A stretch of DNA of 59,192 nt from Bacteroidaceae bacterium. Lineage in GTDB: Bacteria; Bacteroidota; Bacteroidia; Bacteroidales; Bacteroidaceae. The notes below the pieces were generated by a model. It ran no database searches and was not told the origin of the DNA. It saw only the letters and a list, made by a program, of their open reading frames with translations. Positions 8,582 to 17,735 of this stretch are shown here, piece by piece. The stretch's first letter is position 1; the number at the start of each line of letters is the position of its first letter. Location: assembly GCA_017619335.1 (NCBI GenBank), contig JAFZSP010000014.1, forward strand, positions 1 through 59,192, read 5' to 3'. A program made the translations under genes and the position numbers.

Positions 8582-9687
8582 AAGGTGCAGGGCTCGTAGG
8601 GCAGGTGGAAGACATCGGCAACAGCCTTGAAGGTCACCTTTCCTTCCACGATGTTGAGGCCCTTGGCCAGTGCGGGGTCATCCTTGCAGGCCTGCTGCCA
8701 GCCTTTGTCGGCGAGTGCGATGGCATAGCGCAGGGTGGCGTTGGTGAGGGCGAGTGTGGAGGTGTTGGGAACAGCGCCTGGAATGTTTGCTACACAGTAA
8801 TGCAGGATGCCTTCCTCTGTATAGACGGGCTCGCTGTGGGTGGTGGGGCGTGAGGTCTCGAAGCAGCCGCCTTGGTCGATGGCTACGTCCACGAGCACCG
8901 TTCCGGGTTCCATCAGCGAAAGCATATTGCGGGTGATGAGGTGGGGCGTCTTGTCTCCTGGTACCAGGACGGAGCCAATGACAATATCCACTGTGGGCAG
9001 TTGCTGGCGGATGTTGTGCTCGGAGGAATAGAGCGTGTGGACGTTGGCTGGTGTCTCCAGGTCGAGCTGGCGCAGACGGGGCAGTGAGACATCAGTGATA
9101 GTCACCTCGGCTCCCATCCCGGCAGCCATCCGTGCAGCAGCTTCACCCACAACACCGCCGCCCAGCACGAGCACCCTCGTGGGTGACACACCCGGCACGC
9201 CGCTGATGAGCTTGCCCTTGCCGCCCTTGGTCTTCTGGAGGTAATAGGCGCCGTTGAGCGTGGCCATGCGTCCAGCCACCTCACTCATGGGTTGCAACAG
9301 GGGCAGTGAGCCGTTGGGCAACTGCACGGTCTCGTAGGCCAGGCAGACAGCGCCGCTCTGGAGCATCGCGTCCGTCAGCTCTTTCTCGCAGGCGAAATGG
9401 AAATAGGTGAACAGCAGTTGACCCTTGCGCACCAGTTTGTACTCCGGTTCGATGGGTTCTTTCACCTTCACAATCATGTCGGCTTCACGATAGACATCCT
9501 CGATGGCGGGCACAATCGTGGCGCCAGCCTTCACATAGTCTGCATCGCTGAATCCGCTGCCCTCGCCAGCGGTGTGCTGCACCAGGACTTCGTGTCCACG
9601 ACGGGTCAGTTCTGCCACACCGGCAGGTGTCATTCCGACGCGGTTTTCATTGTTCTTGATCTCTTTAGGAATTCCTACTTTACTCAT
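8575..9687 (-). CDS. ald: Alanine dehydrogenase
   Basis: 370 residues, full length for the family. It catalyses NAD-dependent oxidative deamination of L-alanine to pyruvate and ammonia and the reverse reaction. Visible are the N-terminal substrate region (MSKVGIPKEIKNNENRVGMTP), a catalytic-type segment around residue 95 (FTYFHFACEKELTDA), and the Rossmann glycine motif (VLVLGGGVVGEAAARMA, about residue 170). It is a single gene in the minus-strand block. Its 3' end overlaps the last repeat unit of array 1, so the array may lie in or near its mRNA tail. Confidence 0.95.
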   Translation of the reverse strand: MSKVGIPKEIKNNENRVGMTPAGVAELTRRGHEVLVQHTAGEGSGFSDADYVKAGATIVPAIEDVYREADMIVKVKEPIEPEYKLVRKGQLLFTYFHFACEKELTDAMLQSGAVCLAYETVQLPNGSLPLLQPMSEVAGRMATLNGAYYLQKTKGGKGKLISGVPGVSPTRVLVLGGGVVGEAAARMAAGMGAEVTITDVSLPRLRQLDLETPANVHTLYSSEHNIRQQLPTVDIVIGSVLVPGDKTPHLITRNMLSLMEPGTVLVDVAIDQGGCFETSRPTTHSEPVYTEEGILHYCVANIPGAVPNTSTLALTNATLRYAIALADKGWQQACKDDPALAKGLNIVEGKVTFKAVADVFHLPYEPCTFA

Positions 9688-9722
9688 AGTTCTTTGGTTT
9701 TTGGTCTGGTTATGAAAATATA

Positions 9723-10451
9723 CTAATCTTTCACGAAGGAGAAGCCGTTCCAGTGAAGTGTGAGGGGATGGAGGAGGGGGGTAATGGCCTCGCGCTCTTT
9801 GATGGAGAGGTAGGCGGGCTGGAGGGTGGCCGTGAGGATTGGAGCCTCTGGGGAGAGTGCAAGGCGGACGGGGTGGAAGTCCTGGAGGGAGCGGAGGGCG
9901 GCAGAGATGTTGGGGTCTGCGGCTGGGACTTCTTCCATGAATTCAGAGAGGGGAGGCAGGGAGAAGGGTAGGGTGCTGGTGCTGTCGCGGGGTGACCAGT
10001 CGGGCTTGAGGAAGCGTATGTTGCTATCCTCAAGGCGGCGAGGCGTGTCGGGTTCCCCGGTCTGAGCAGTGGTGACGAGGCAGAGAACCATCGTTGAGTC
10101 GTTGACAGGTAGGAGCTTCAGTTCCATCAGGGAGGAGGCGCTGGTGCGGAAGCGGGCGTAATCGGGGGTGAGGGCTTCCAGGGTGACATACTCGTCCAGA
10201 ATGTTCCGAACCTTGGCTTCCATATTATTCTCTATGAAGTCAATACAGTCCAGCCGGTTGTTCTTTGTGACCATCGGCAGGACAGAATCTGGCATAGCAG
10301 CGAAGACGTCGCGCATCAGCATCTGTGCCGTGGCGGGAGCCGCAGAGAGCAGGAAAGAAGAAATGATAAATGATAAATGATAAATGAAAGGTGATATATT
10401 TGGCACCTTGCTGTGAAATGAAAAGAGAGAATGTGCGAGTTTCATATTCAT
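9723..10451 (-). CDS. DUF3256 family exported protein
   Basis: 242 residues with an N-terminal signal-like hydrophobic region ending in SAAPATAQ, followed by a sequence that matches the Bacteroidales-specific DUF3256 family (QMLMRDVFAAMPDSVLPMVTKNNR, LDCIDFIENNMEAKV). The function is unknown; it is expected in the periplasm or envelope. The signal region is unusual because residues about 22-31 (YHLSFIISSF) are encoded by a low-complexity tandem repeat (aaatgat type) like those in nearby spacers. An alternative start at 10445 would remove two residues. Confidence 0.75.
   Translation of the reverse strand: MNMKLAHSLFSFHSKVPNISPFIYHLSFIISSFLLSAAPATAQMLMRDVFAAMPDSVLPMVTKNNRLDCIDFIENNMEAKVRNILDEYVTLEALTPDYARFRTSASSLMELKLLPVNDSTMVLCLVTTAQTGEPDTPRRLEDSNIRFLKPDWSPRDSTSTLPFSLPPLSEFMEEVPAADPNISAALRSLQDFHPVRLALSPEAPILTATLQPAYLSIKEREAITPLLHPLTLHWNGFSFVKD
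10361..10388. repeat. aaatgat tandem repeat inside coding sequence
   Basis: About four copies of the 7-mer aaatgat occur in the DUF3256 signal-peptide region. A related ca-ttt-at repeat fills the spacer 10455-10512, so spacer-type repeat DNA extends into the gene. Confidence 0.7.
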
Positions 10452-10454
10452 GAG

Positions 10455-10512
10455 AATTTATTATTTTTCATTTATCATTTATCATTATTCATTATTCATT
10501 TTTCATTCCTCA
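10455..10512. repeat. Low-complexity spacer repeat
   Basis: The spacer between the DUF3256 and transporter genes consists of tandem variants of cattt/atcattt (7-10 nt periods). I see no promoter box in it. Confidence 0.65.
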
Positions 10513-10516
10513 TTCC

Positions 10517-11428
10517 TCATTTACTTCCGAGATACAAGAAAACCATGCTGAGGAGGACGAGGGCGAGGTCAATGGCTTTGTAGCGGAGGTTCTTCTCGTG
10601 GAAGACGAGGGCGCCCACGAAGAAGGAGACAAGGACGCTGCCGCGACGAACCATGGAGACGACGGCTATCAAGGCTTCGGGCAGGCTGAGGGCATAGAAA
10701 TAGACGAAGTCGGCGGCGCAGAGGAAGATGGAAATCAAGGGAATGGACCATTTCCATGTTAGTTTTTGCTTCGGCAAAGCCGAAGCAAAAACTAACATCA
10801 CCACAGTCATCATCAGAAACTGATAAATCATGAAGAAACTCTGCACCACCATGGGATTCAGTCCTTTGCCGCCAGCCTCCACAGGCGCTAACAGGAACTT
10901 GTCGAAGAGGGCGCTGATGGCTCCGAGGGCGGAGGCCAGCACAGCCAGGATTATCCAGCGGTTGTGGCGGAAGTCAATGCCTTCTTTCTTTCCGCTGCGA
11001 CTGAGAAGGTAGAAGCCGAAGATGGCACACAGCACGCCCGTCCATTGCCAGAGGTTCAGCCGCTCGCCAAAGACAAAGATGGCACCCAACAGCACCATCA
11101 CAGGGCGAGTGGCATTGATGGGACCCACAATGGTCAGTGGCAGGTTCTTCAACGCGAAATAGCCGCAAAGCCACGAACCAAGGACAATGAATGCCTTGAG
11201 AACCACGTACTTGTGTACCTCCCATCCACAGACGGGGACAAAGAACAGGGAGTCGGCGGGGAGGCTGCCTGCGGCGGAGAGCAGCACGAAGGGCAGGAAG
11301 ATGAGAGACCCGAAGAGCGTGTTCAGCGTCAGCACTGCCACGACGTCGTTGGCCTTCAAGGCATGTTTCTTGAAGACATCATAGAAGCCGAGCAGAGCGG
11401 CGGAAGTGAAGGCAAGTACTAACCACAT
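10517..11428 (-). CDS. EamA/DMT-superfamily transporter
   Basis: 303-residue integral membrane protein with about ten hydrophobic segments in two halves, as expected for EamA drug/metabolite transporters. The substrate cannot be told from sequence. The start overlaps the end of truA by 10 nt, so the two are probably one transcript. Near the middle, the segment [14 protein letters not shown] is encoded by a perfect 20-bp inverted repeat (10756-10798) that keeps the frame; it falls in a loop between membrane segments. The C terminus ends with the last helix, and the length is normal. Confidence 0.85.
   Translation of the reverse strand: MWLVLAFTSAALLGFYDVFKKHALKANDVVAVLTLNTLFGSLIFLPFVLLSAAGSLPADSLFFVPVCGWEVHKYVVLKAFIVLGSWLCGYFALKNLPLTIVGPINATRPVMVLLGAIFVFGERLNLWQWTGVLCAIFGFYLLSRSGKKEGIDFRHNRWIILAVLASALGAISALFDKFLLAPVEAGGKGLNPMVVQSFFMIYQFLMMTVVMLVFASALPKQKLTWKWSIPLISIFLCAADFVYFYALSLPEALIAVVSMVRRGSVLVSFFVGALVFHEKNLRYKAIDLALVLLSMVFLYLGSK
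10756..10798. repeat. Perfect in-frame palindrome in transporter gene
   Basis: Two 20-bp arms with no mismatch are separated by AAA (10776-10778). The hairpin lies wholly in coding sequence with no T run after it, so it is not a simple terminator. Confidence 0.9.
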
Positions 11429-12168
11429 AAATCGTACTCAATATTTTGCAGGAACAATCCCCTCGCAGGTACACTGTCACCAGCGGCACAGCGATTCTTC
11501 TGTTCAATGACTTGACGGAAGCCGTCTAAGGAGAGCGTGCCACGTCCCACTTCCATCAGCGTTCCCACGATGGCGCGAACCATATTGCGCAGGAAGCGGT
11601 CGGCGGTGATTTCAAAACGCCACTCGTGGTCAGACAGTTGCACCCACTGGGCAGAACGGATGTGACAGATGTTGGTCTTGGCGTCTGTGTTCACCTTGGA
11701 GAAACTGGTGAAGTCCGTGTATTCCTTCAGGACGGCGGCGGCACGGTTCATCGCCTCAAAATCGGGCGTGCTGACGAGTCGCCAGGAACGGTCTCGCAGG
11801 AAGGGTGACTTGCGGGTGTGCACATAATAATAATAGGTACGCGCGCGAGCCGAGAAGCGTGCATGGGCGTCTGGCGGCACAGGAACGATGCGATGAATGG
11901 CGATATCGTGAGGCAAGATGGCATTGAGCCGATAGACGAGAGAGCCTATTCCGTCCTCACCAAGGGGGGCTTCCACATCGAAGTGTGCTACCATCAGCGC
12001 TGCATGCACTCCTGCATCTGTGCGCCCGGCTCCCGTGACAGCCACTTCCTGGTGCAATAAAGTGGCGAGGGCGCGCTGGAGGGTCTCCTGCACGCTCTCG
12101 CCGTTGGGCTGTATCTGCCAGCCGTGATAGGCAGTGCCGTCGTAACTGAGATAGATGAAATAGCGCAT
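11419..12168 (-). CDS. truA: tRNA pseudouridine(38-40) synthase
   Basis: 249 residues, normal TruA length. TruA isomerises uridines at positions 38-40 of the tRNA anticodon arm. The N terminus ([20 protein letters not shown]) and the catalytic aspartate motif ([11 protein letters not shown], Asp about residue 51) are clear, as is the C-terminal [17 protein letters not shown] segment. It sits between the secreted nuclease gene (1 nt away) and the transporter (10-nt overlap), all on the minus strand. Confidence 0.95.
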   Translation of the reverse strand: MRYFIYLSYDGTAYHGWQIQPNGESVQETLQRALATLLHQEVAVTGAGRTDAGVHAALMVAHFDVEAPLGEDGIGSLVYRLNAILPHDIAIHRIVPVPPDAHARFSARARTYYYYVHTRKSPFLRDRSWRLVSTPDFEAMNRAAAVLKEYTDFTSFSKVNTDAKTNICHIRSAQWVQLSDHEWRFEITADRFLRNMVRAIVGTLMEVGRGTLSLDGFRQVIEQKNRCAAGDSVPARGLFLQNIEYDLCG

Positions 12169-12169
12169 G

Positions 12170-13153
12170 TTACTTCACGACGCGCTTGGTAGTTGTGCCC
12201 CTGCGCCTCACTACCTGCACGCCACCTTTGTTCTGGCGGCGAGGTACGCGCCGTCCACTGACATCAAACACCTCTTCTTCGGCACCGACTGCACGCGGGG
12301 ATTTGACGTGTGTGGCAGGGATGTGGGACTGGGTGACATCAAAGGCGTAGGCCGTGCTGTCGCCCCAGATGAATTCTGCCAGTGTTGGGTAGTCAATGAA
12401 AGGATTGCGGTTGCCCTGAATCTTGTAAACGGCATCGTTGCGAGCTCGCTCGATGTCGTCCACAGGGTCTTCGCGCGACCATTTCAGGTAGAGTTGGTAG
12501 GCCCAGGGCTGGAGCTTCGGATAGGTGTTGGTCTGCATGGTGTTGGCGCCTTCGGTCTGCACCATATTCAGCTCCTGGTAGGCTGTCACCAAGTAAAAGT
12601 AAATGCGTGCGAAGTCACCTTTCCAATTGTCGGCAGGTTCCCAGAGGTTCACGGTGCCGTTGTTGCCTGCAGTGCCCTTGCCCACCTTAATGGAGCCGTT
12701 GGTCTTGCTGACCTTGGTGACGATGCCCATTCCGAAGTTGCTCTTGTCACTGTTGGCTTTAATGTCACTGGGCATGAGGTGATGAAGGTCGCTGTAGGCG
12801 GCGTTCTTGGTCTTGCCCCACCAGGAGTTGGCGATGCCGTGCTCCTTGTTCATGCCTGAAACGGCATTGTTGGACTTACCGGAGAAGTAACGCTTCTCGT
12901 TGCTGTAGCGGTCTCTGACCTGGTTGTCGGCCATACGGTCGGTATCATAGAAACCTGACCACAAGGCGCCATAGTCCAGCACCTTGGGAGAGCCGATAAT
13001 CTGGTACATGGCCGTCTTCAGTTCGGCTTTCTTCTTGCCGTCGGCACGGGAGTAATAGGTTCGGAGATTCACAGACTGCGCTGTGGCCCTCTCGGATTGA
13101 GGGCCACAGGCAATCAGTGACAAAGCCAATAAGAGGCGCGTCAGTATCTTCAT
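12170..13153 (-). CDS. Secreted endonuclease I family nuclease
   Basis: 327 residues with a lipoprotein-like signal (ALSLIAC, Cys about residue 17). The domain is of the EndA/endonuclease I (His-Me finger) type: [21 protein letters not shown] and [10 protein letters not shown] are the expected catalytic and metal-site segments. The C terminus ([11 protein letters not shown]...) resembles a type IX sorting tail, so the enzyme is probably exported to the surface or medium, where it could degrade extracellular DNA. Its start overlaps the stop of the upstream OB-fold gene by 4 nt (ATGA), indicating a two-gene unit. The signal region contains a perfect 11-bp hairpin (13081-13109). Confidence 0.85.
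   Translation of the reverse strand: MKILTRLLLALSLIACGPQSERATAQSVNLRTYYSRADGKKKAELKTAMYQIIGSPKVLDYGALWSGFYDTDRMADNQVRDRYSNEKRYFSGKSNNAVSGMNKEHGIANSWWGKTKNAAYSDLHHLMPSDIKANSDKSNFGMGIVTKVSKTNGSIKVGKGTAGNNGTVNLWEPADNWKGDFARIYFYLVTAYQELNMVQTEGANTMQTNTYPKLQPWAYQLYLKWSREDPVDDIERARNDAVYKIQGNRNPFIDYPTLAEFIWGDSTAYAFDVTQSHIPATHVKSPRAVGAEEEVFDVSGRRVPRRQNKGGVQVVRRRGTTTKRVVK
13081..13109. repeat. Perfect hairpin in endonuclease signal region
   Basis: 11-bp arms (ctgtggccctc / gagggccacag) with a 7-nt loop, inside the coding sequence just after the lipobox cysteine. Confidence 0.85.
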
Positions 13154-15924
13154 TTCACGACCACTTTGCGGCCACCGACGACGTAGATACCAGGCTTGGC
13201 AACGTTGTTCACGCGCTGACCGTTGAGGTTGAAGACGTTCTTGCTGTCCGTGGCGATGCGGGTGAGGCTCTTGACGAGGGTGTTCAGCGTCTTGCCGTCG
13301 AAACTCCAGTCGTCCACGTTCTTCACACCCGGCACATTGAAGTACTTGATGAACTCACCGTGCAGCCAGATTTCCTTGCCCCAGTTCTCGGGCACATCCT
13401 TCAGGCTAAGTGCCTCGCGCATTCCCAACTTGTTGGCCAGCTGAACGGGCACGCAGAGGGCGGGCTGATCCTCCCCGGGCATGTCGGCAATGAGGATATT
13501 GGTGTTAGAAGGCTCGCTGGGGGTGCTACCCTGGCCGTTGATTTCATCAGCCATCATTTGGAGGTACGTGCGAATCATATCTTTCGTTGCTCCAGCCATA
13601 TAATCAGTCATGTCGTTGGTGATTACATTGCCGTTGATGGCATAGACGCCGGGATTCTCCTCGGGGTCAGCTTGCTGCTCGGCAAGCATCTCAGCGTAGA
13701 ATGCTTGTGCTATCTCTTCACTGGGGAAGGTGTAGGTAATGACGGACGACTTGATCGCATCACCTTCGAAGGTGCATACAAACTGTTCGGAGAGGACAAT
13801 ACCATTCATTTCTTCTGTTACATCGAGGATGAGCTGGTTGTCGGTCTCAGTAAGCTTTGCAGACATCTCTGGCAGAAGAGAGAATACACAGCCATTTGCA
13901 TAACTGGTGCCATCTACATAACCGACAATGTAACCGTGGGCCCAGCCAGTAGGACCATTCTCCTTCTCGCCGCCGATGTGGAGAATATCGGTGATGGTGT
14001 AGGGGTTCTCCAAGGTGCCTTCACCTTGTGGAGTATAGGGCTGGGGTGCTTCACCACCGAGGTCGGCAGCGTCACGCGGGAAGAGCTGGACGGTGCCATT
14101 GTAGATGCTGGCGAAGCCAGTGACGTCGTAGGTCTCGGACGTGTCGAAGGTCACGTCTGCCACCGTCTTGAAGTTGTCACGGACGGTGATTTCATTGTCG
14201 CTGTCGTCGGTGAAGATGACGTTGCGGTTTTCCCAAGCCTCTGCTGCAGGAGTCAGTTCCTGGATGGTTACCAGTTCGTTCTCGTAGGCCTTGTAGTTGC
14301 TGGTAATGTCAGCGATGGTCACCACCTGGGCAGTCACTGCATTGCCACTGCTGGCAACCTGTATCTCACTTACCTTGGAAACGGCGATTTCTGTCAGACC
14401 GTTATAGAGATAGAGCTGGCCAGTGATGTCTGCGTTGAACTTGTCACCAGCCTTCAACTCACCCTGCATATCATAGAGCAGCAGGCCGTCTGTGCCGTCA
14501 TATACATAGCAGCTCTTGCCGTTGATGTAGGTCACCAGCAGGTCTGCGGCCTTGAATTCCACATTCACTTTGTCAGCGGTGGCAGCCGTCTTCACATCGG
14601 CAATCTTGGTGTAAGCCTGAGGTCCAGGTGTGTCACCGCCGTCGGTCTTGCCGTTGAGGCTGTAGAGGTAGTTGGCCTTGTTGGCCATTTCCAACGTGCC
14701 GTTGTAGTTGGTCACGGTACCCTTGACAATGACTTCATCGCCCACAGCAATCTGGGTGTCGCCATCTGCCCAAGCGCGGTTGCCCAGGTAATAGGTGCCG
14801 TAGCAGAGGAACTCGTTCTCTGTCTTGCCGTCATCAGAGATGGAGAACTGAGCGGTGCCGTACTGAGCGCTGAAGGTGTACTTGATTTGTGAGATCTTGC
14901 CTTTCACAAACACATCCTGATCACTGCTGGCGCCCTTGTCCAGCTTGCCAGCCTTCTCTAGGACAGAAGCCACCGTCAGGGGAGCCTCGGCAGAGCTGGT
15001 CCAGTCAATCGTTTCGGGTTCGAAGTAGAGTTCCAGAGGGGTGTAACCGGAACCAGTGAAGAGCAGGTGCTGTTCGTCCAGAAAACCAACAATGGGATCG
15101 TCGCCGAAGTTAATTTCAATGTGGAATGTTCCGTCACCGTTGTCAATGATGCGTTCCGACATACTCCACGGGGCGATATCTTTGTCTGCTCCCAGCCACT
15201 GAGTGCTCCACCATCCTGTGGTGACGCGAATCATGTAGGAACCCGGGTCGGCGGCAGTGTACTTCATGCAGAAGGTGCCGGTCTTGATCTTGTTCCAGAT
15301 GTCGGCGGGTAAAGTGGCGATGCACTCGTTGTTGACGTCGGTACCTTCAAGGCCGAAGCGATATACGCCATTCCAGTTGGTGGCACCATTGGTGGCCGGA
15401 TCTGGATTTGTCCAAATGGTGTTCTTGTCTTTCTGATCGTCGGGACCGGGGCCGGGACCTGGACCGGGATTCTCGCCCATATAGACTGTCATGCTCTTGA
15501 GCTGTGTGTTGGCGGCAATCATAATCACCACAGCGGGAGCGTCACCTGTCCACTTTCCTGTTTCCAGCGTGCCGGAAGAGGCGGTGTTGTCGGCGCTCCA
15601 CTTGCTGGCGTTCACCTCGAACTCGATGGCAGTGATGTTCTTGCCGGTAGAAACGACAGACAGCGTGCCGCCATAGAGGCGGAGTGAACCGCTCCACATG
15701 CGGTTGGCGTTGGTCTTCTCTGACGGCGACACGACGATGGTCACATCTCCATACGTGAGGGACACGTCCTCTGTGAAGTCTCCATCGTGGGACTCATTGC
15801 TGGAAAAGCCTGCTAAGCCAAACTGCTCATAGGCATTGTCACCAGAGAAATCAAATTTTACTTGTGCTTGTGCCAGGCCGCAAACAGCCAGCAAAGCGAT
15901 GAGAAAAGAGTAGAATTTCTTCAT
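13150..15924 (-). CDS. Large secreted protein with OB-fold-like repeats and sorting tail
   Basis: 924 residues. A signal peptide (MKKFYSFLIALLAVCGLAQAQ) is followed by a lectin/carbohydrate-module-like N terminus, a Gly-Pro-rich linker (about residues 153-162), and at least two OB-fold-like modules of the DUF6359/DUF5689 type often found next to secreted nucleases in Bacteroidetes (KGTVTNYNGTLEMANK; LLVTYINGKSCYVYDGTDG). The C terminus (NVFNLNGQRVNNVAKPGIYV) is a typical type A sorting domain for the type IX secretion system. The overlap with the downstream endonuclease gene suggests the two work together, perhaps binding and cutting extracellular nucleic acid; this is inference. A -7 box lies 30 nt upstream. 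Confidence 0.75.
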   Translation of the reverse strand: MKKFYSFLIALLAVCGLAQAQVKFDFSGDNAYEQFGLAGFSSNESHDGDFTEDVSLTYGDVTIVVSPSEKTNANRMWSGSLRLYGGTLSVVSTGKNITAIEFEVNASKWSADNTASSGTLETGKWTGDAPAVVIMIAANTQLKSMTVYMGENPGPGPGPGPDDQKDKNTIWTNPDPATNGATNWNGVYRFGLEGTDVNNECIATLPADIWNKIKTGTFCMKYTAADPGSYMIRVTTGWWSTQWLGADKDIAPWSMSERIIDNGDGTFHIEINFGDDPIVGFLDEQHLLFTGSGYTPLELYFEPETIDWTSSAEAPLTVASVLEKAGKLDKGASSDQDVFVKGKISQIKYTFSAQYGTAQFSISDDGKTENEFLCYGTYYLGNRAWADGDTQIAVGDEVIVKGTVTNYNGTLEMANKANYLYSLNGKTDGGDTPGPQAYTKIADVKTAATADKVNVEFKAADLLVTYINGKSCYVYDGTDGLLLYDMQGELKAGDKFNADITGQLYLYNGLTEIAVSKVSEIQVASSGNAVTAQVVTIADITSNYKAYENELVTIQELTPAAEAWENRNVIFTDDSDNEITVRDNFKTVADVTFDTSETYDVTGFASIYNGTVQLFPRDAADLGGEAPQPYTPQGEGTLENPYTITDILHIGGEKENGPTGWAHGYIVGYVDGTSYANGCVFSLLPEMSAKLTETDNQLILDVTEEMNGIVLSEQFVCTFEGDAIKSSVITYTFPSEEIAQAFYAEMLAEQQADPEENPGVYAINGNVITNDMTDYMAGATKDMIRTYLQMMADEINGQGSTPSEPSNTNILIADMPGEDQPALCVPVQLANKLGMREALSLKDVPENWGKEIWLHGEFIKYFNVPGVKNVDDWSFDGKTLNTLVKSLTRIATDSKNVFNLNGQRVNNVAKPGIYVVGGRKVVVK

Positions 15925-15953
15925 AATTATTAAAGTTTAAAAGTGAATACGCT

Positions 15954-15962
15954 GCAAAGGTA
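15954..15962 (-). promoter_or_regulatory. Bacteroidetes -7 box for the secreted OB/nuclease unit
   Basis: TACCTTTGC on the minus strand, about 30 nt upstream of the start codon at 15924. No clear -33 TTTG. Confidence 0.65.
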
Positions 15963-16046
15963 CTCCTTTTTGTTTGAACGACAAAAAAAGAAGGCATTTT
16001 TTTTCTTAAAAGTGCAAGAAAAGTTCTATTTCAACGTCAGAAACAA

Positions 16047-16082
16047 GAAATGAACGCTATTCTCTCGAACGGCGTTCATTTC
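16047..16082 (-). terminator. Hairpin terminator after the Spy-like gene
   Basis: Perfect 11-bp arms (gaaatgaacgc / gcgttcatttc) with a 14-nt loop, about 80 nt past the stop of the Spy-like gene on the minus strand. The tail is T-rich but not a pure T run. Confidence 0.5.
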
Positions 16083-16163
16083 CTAATGTGCAATAAGAAG
16101 CACATTCAATCAACTAATCAATCTAAAAAATATGCATGTGAATGTCTAACCGATTTCTATGTA

Positions 16164-16721
16164 TTAAAAGTCGCCACCAGGGCCACCGAATCCACCGCCA
16201 CCAAATCCACCACCAGGGCCACCGAAGCCACCACGGTTTCCTCCGAATCCGCCGCGGTTACCACCTTGACGGTTGCCGCCTTGACGGTTCATCTGCTGAG
16301 GCTGGAACACGCGCAACAGCTGTTGGGGAGTGAGAACGCTGGAGAGTTCTGCGCAGTATTTCTTCTGGATGTCCAGACGGAGCTGCTGCTGCTGGATTTG
16401 TTCGGCCTGACGGGCAAACTGCTCATTGAGCTGTGCAGTAGCTTCCTCGTCTGTGAGGTCCTTTTCTTTCCTGTCTGCCTGACGTTCGCGGTTCTGCTGG
16501 GTCCGTGTGGCAGCCATCTCTTCGAGATAGCGGGCGTAGATGGGATCAAACTTTGCCTTCTGTTCGTCGGAGAGCTTCAGGTCTTTGACGAGTCGCTCCG
16601 TCTGACGGGCTTGCATTTCCTGGAACCGTGCGGCGCGGTCGTTATTGTCTTGGGCGTTTGTGTTGGTGAGGAAGCCAAAAAGCATGGCAACCATTGTGAG
16701 GAATTTTACGTGAGCTTTCAT
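16164..16721 (-). CDS. Spy/CpxP-like periplasmic protein with Gly-rich tail
   Basis: 185 residues from the start at 16721, chosen because it begins directly at a signal peptide (MKAHVKFLTMVAMLFGFLTNTNAQ). The mature part is helical and charged (LKLSDEQKAKFDPIYARYLEEM, LTPQQL), like the LTxxQ-containing Spy/CpxP/DUF4890 group of periplasmic chaperone-like proteins. The last ~40 residues are Gly/Asn/Arg/Phe repeats ending in GGDF, which is unusual for the group. No partner gene is adjacent. Confidence 0.7.
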   Translation of the reverse strand: MKAHVKFLTMVAMLFGFLTNTNAQDNNDRAARFQEMQARQTERLVKDLKLSDEQKAKFDPIYARYLEEMAATRTQQNRERQADRKEKDLTDEEATAQLNEQFARQAEQIQQQQLRLDIQKKYCAELSSVLTPQQLLRVFQPQQMNRQGGNRQGGNRGGFGGNRGGFGGPGGGFGGGGFGGPGGDF

Positions 16722-16841
16722 AATGTCTGTTATATTAAGAGTGTAACTTTCATTTGTTTGTTGTGTGATCACATTCTTATGACAGACAAGTCTCAATTGG
16801 GTTTAAAGGAAGTTGGAATTTTATGATTCGTTAACAAAAGA

Positions 16842-17636
16842 CTATCTCACGGTGATGTGGAAGCAACTCTGCTTGACCTCATATTTCACATAGCAGCGTC
16901 CTTCTGCCCGGACGTCCCGCAGCACCTCGGAAAGGATGAATTTGAGGGAGTCGTTGCGTACTGCTCGTCTGGCTGGTTCGTCGGGAGGACTCACCGTGTG
17001 GTAACGGTTATAGGAAATGTCAAAGGTGGTGCCAAAACGATGACAGCTCTGTTCCGAGGCATTACCATTGATGCGGCGCAGGCGGGCAACATCTTCCTCG
17101 GTCCGCAAGACGCTGGTAACAATGATTTTATGCAGTGGAATACCCTTCACAGCCAAGGAGTCTAAGAAGCGCTGGCCGATGTGCTGGAGCAGTGCGCTGG
17201 CCTTGGGCACTAAGTAGGGAATACTGCGGCTCATCGCGGGATCCATTTCATAATAGGGGTTCAGACCCACAAACAGCAAATCCTTCTTCCGATGTTCCGC
17301 CTCGGCACGGTCACGCACTGGTCGCACACCATTCCTCAGCGCAGCCGGGTACTGTACTTCCTGGAGGTCTGGGAAGCAGTCGTGATAGGACGGGACGCTG
17401 TAAATGGGATGTTTGTAGGAGAAATCCAGCAGCGGTACCCAGTCACTGCCCGGGGGCAAATCTTTCATCGGGCGCTCCTGCACCACGGCAGGTTCTGGCA
17501 CTAAAGACACCTCCTCCTGACGTTCATCAACGGATGTACGAGGATTCACTTCGGGATGACACAGGCGAAAGACGAAAAGAACGCACACTGTGACACCAAT
17601 TATGCGGATAAAAACCTTTTTCTTGAGTCTTTTCAA
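16842..17636 (-). CDS. DUF5715 family membrane-anchored protein
   Basis: 264 residues with one N-terminal membrane anchor (about residues 9-25), a Pro/Glu-rich linker and a C-terminal domain matching DUF5715 of Bacteroidales (VTSVLRTEEDVARLRRINGNAS, HRFGTTFDISYNRY). The conserved RxFGTxFDI-type His/Asp segment is reminiscent of DD-carboxypeptidase/peptidase M15-like folds, so a cell-wall role is possible but not shown. A -7 box lies about 23 nt upstream on the minus strand, divergent from phoH. Confidence 0.7.
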   Translation of the reverse strand: MKRLKKKVFIRIIGVTVCVLFVFRLCHPEVNPRTSVDERQEEVSLVPEPAVVQERPMKDLPPGSDWVPLLDFSYKHPIYSVPSYHDCFPDLQEVQYPAALRNGVRPVRDRAEAEHRKKDLLFVGLNPYYEMDPAMSRSIPYLVPKASALLQHIGQRFLDSLAVKGIPLHKIIVTSVLRTEEDVARLRRINGNASEQSCHRFGTTFDISYNRYHTVSPPDEPARRAVRNDSLKFILSEVLRDVRAEGRCYVKYEVKQSCFHITVR

Positions 17637-17658
17637 AGCGTTGTTGCATTAAATCGTG

Positions 17659-17667
17659 GCAAAGATA
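17659..17667 (-). promoter_or_regulatory. -7 box for DUF5715 gene
   Basis: TATCTTTGC on the minus strand, about 23 nt from the start codon at 17636, in the divergent region shared with phoH. Confidence 0.6.
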
Positions 17668-17710
17668 CAACAATTTTCGCAATTCTCGCGTTCTTTTCGC
17701 TAAAAAACAC

Positions 17711-17718
17711 TACTTTTG
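17711..17718 (+). promoter_or_regulatory. -7 box for the phoH-purC-menG operon
   Basis: TACTTTTG followed by CACC, 18 nt before the phoH ATG. It decides the phoH start, because longer in-frame starts lie upstream of it. Confidence 0.65.
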
Positions 17719-17735
17719 CACCCAGAAAACGTATT

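Noticed and set aside
13117..14892. 591-codon plus-strand open frame
   Set aside because: It is antisense to the secreted OB-fold protein gene, which has a signal peptide, sorting tail and promoter. The plus-strand product has no recognisable domain.
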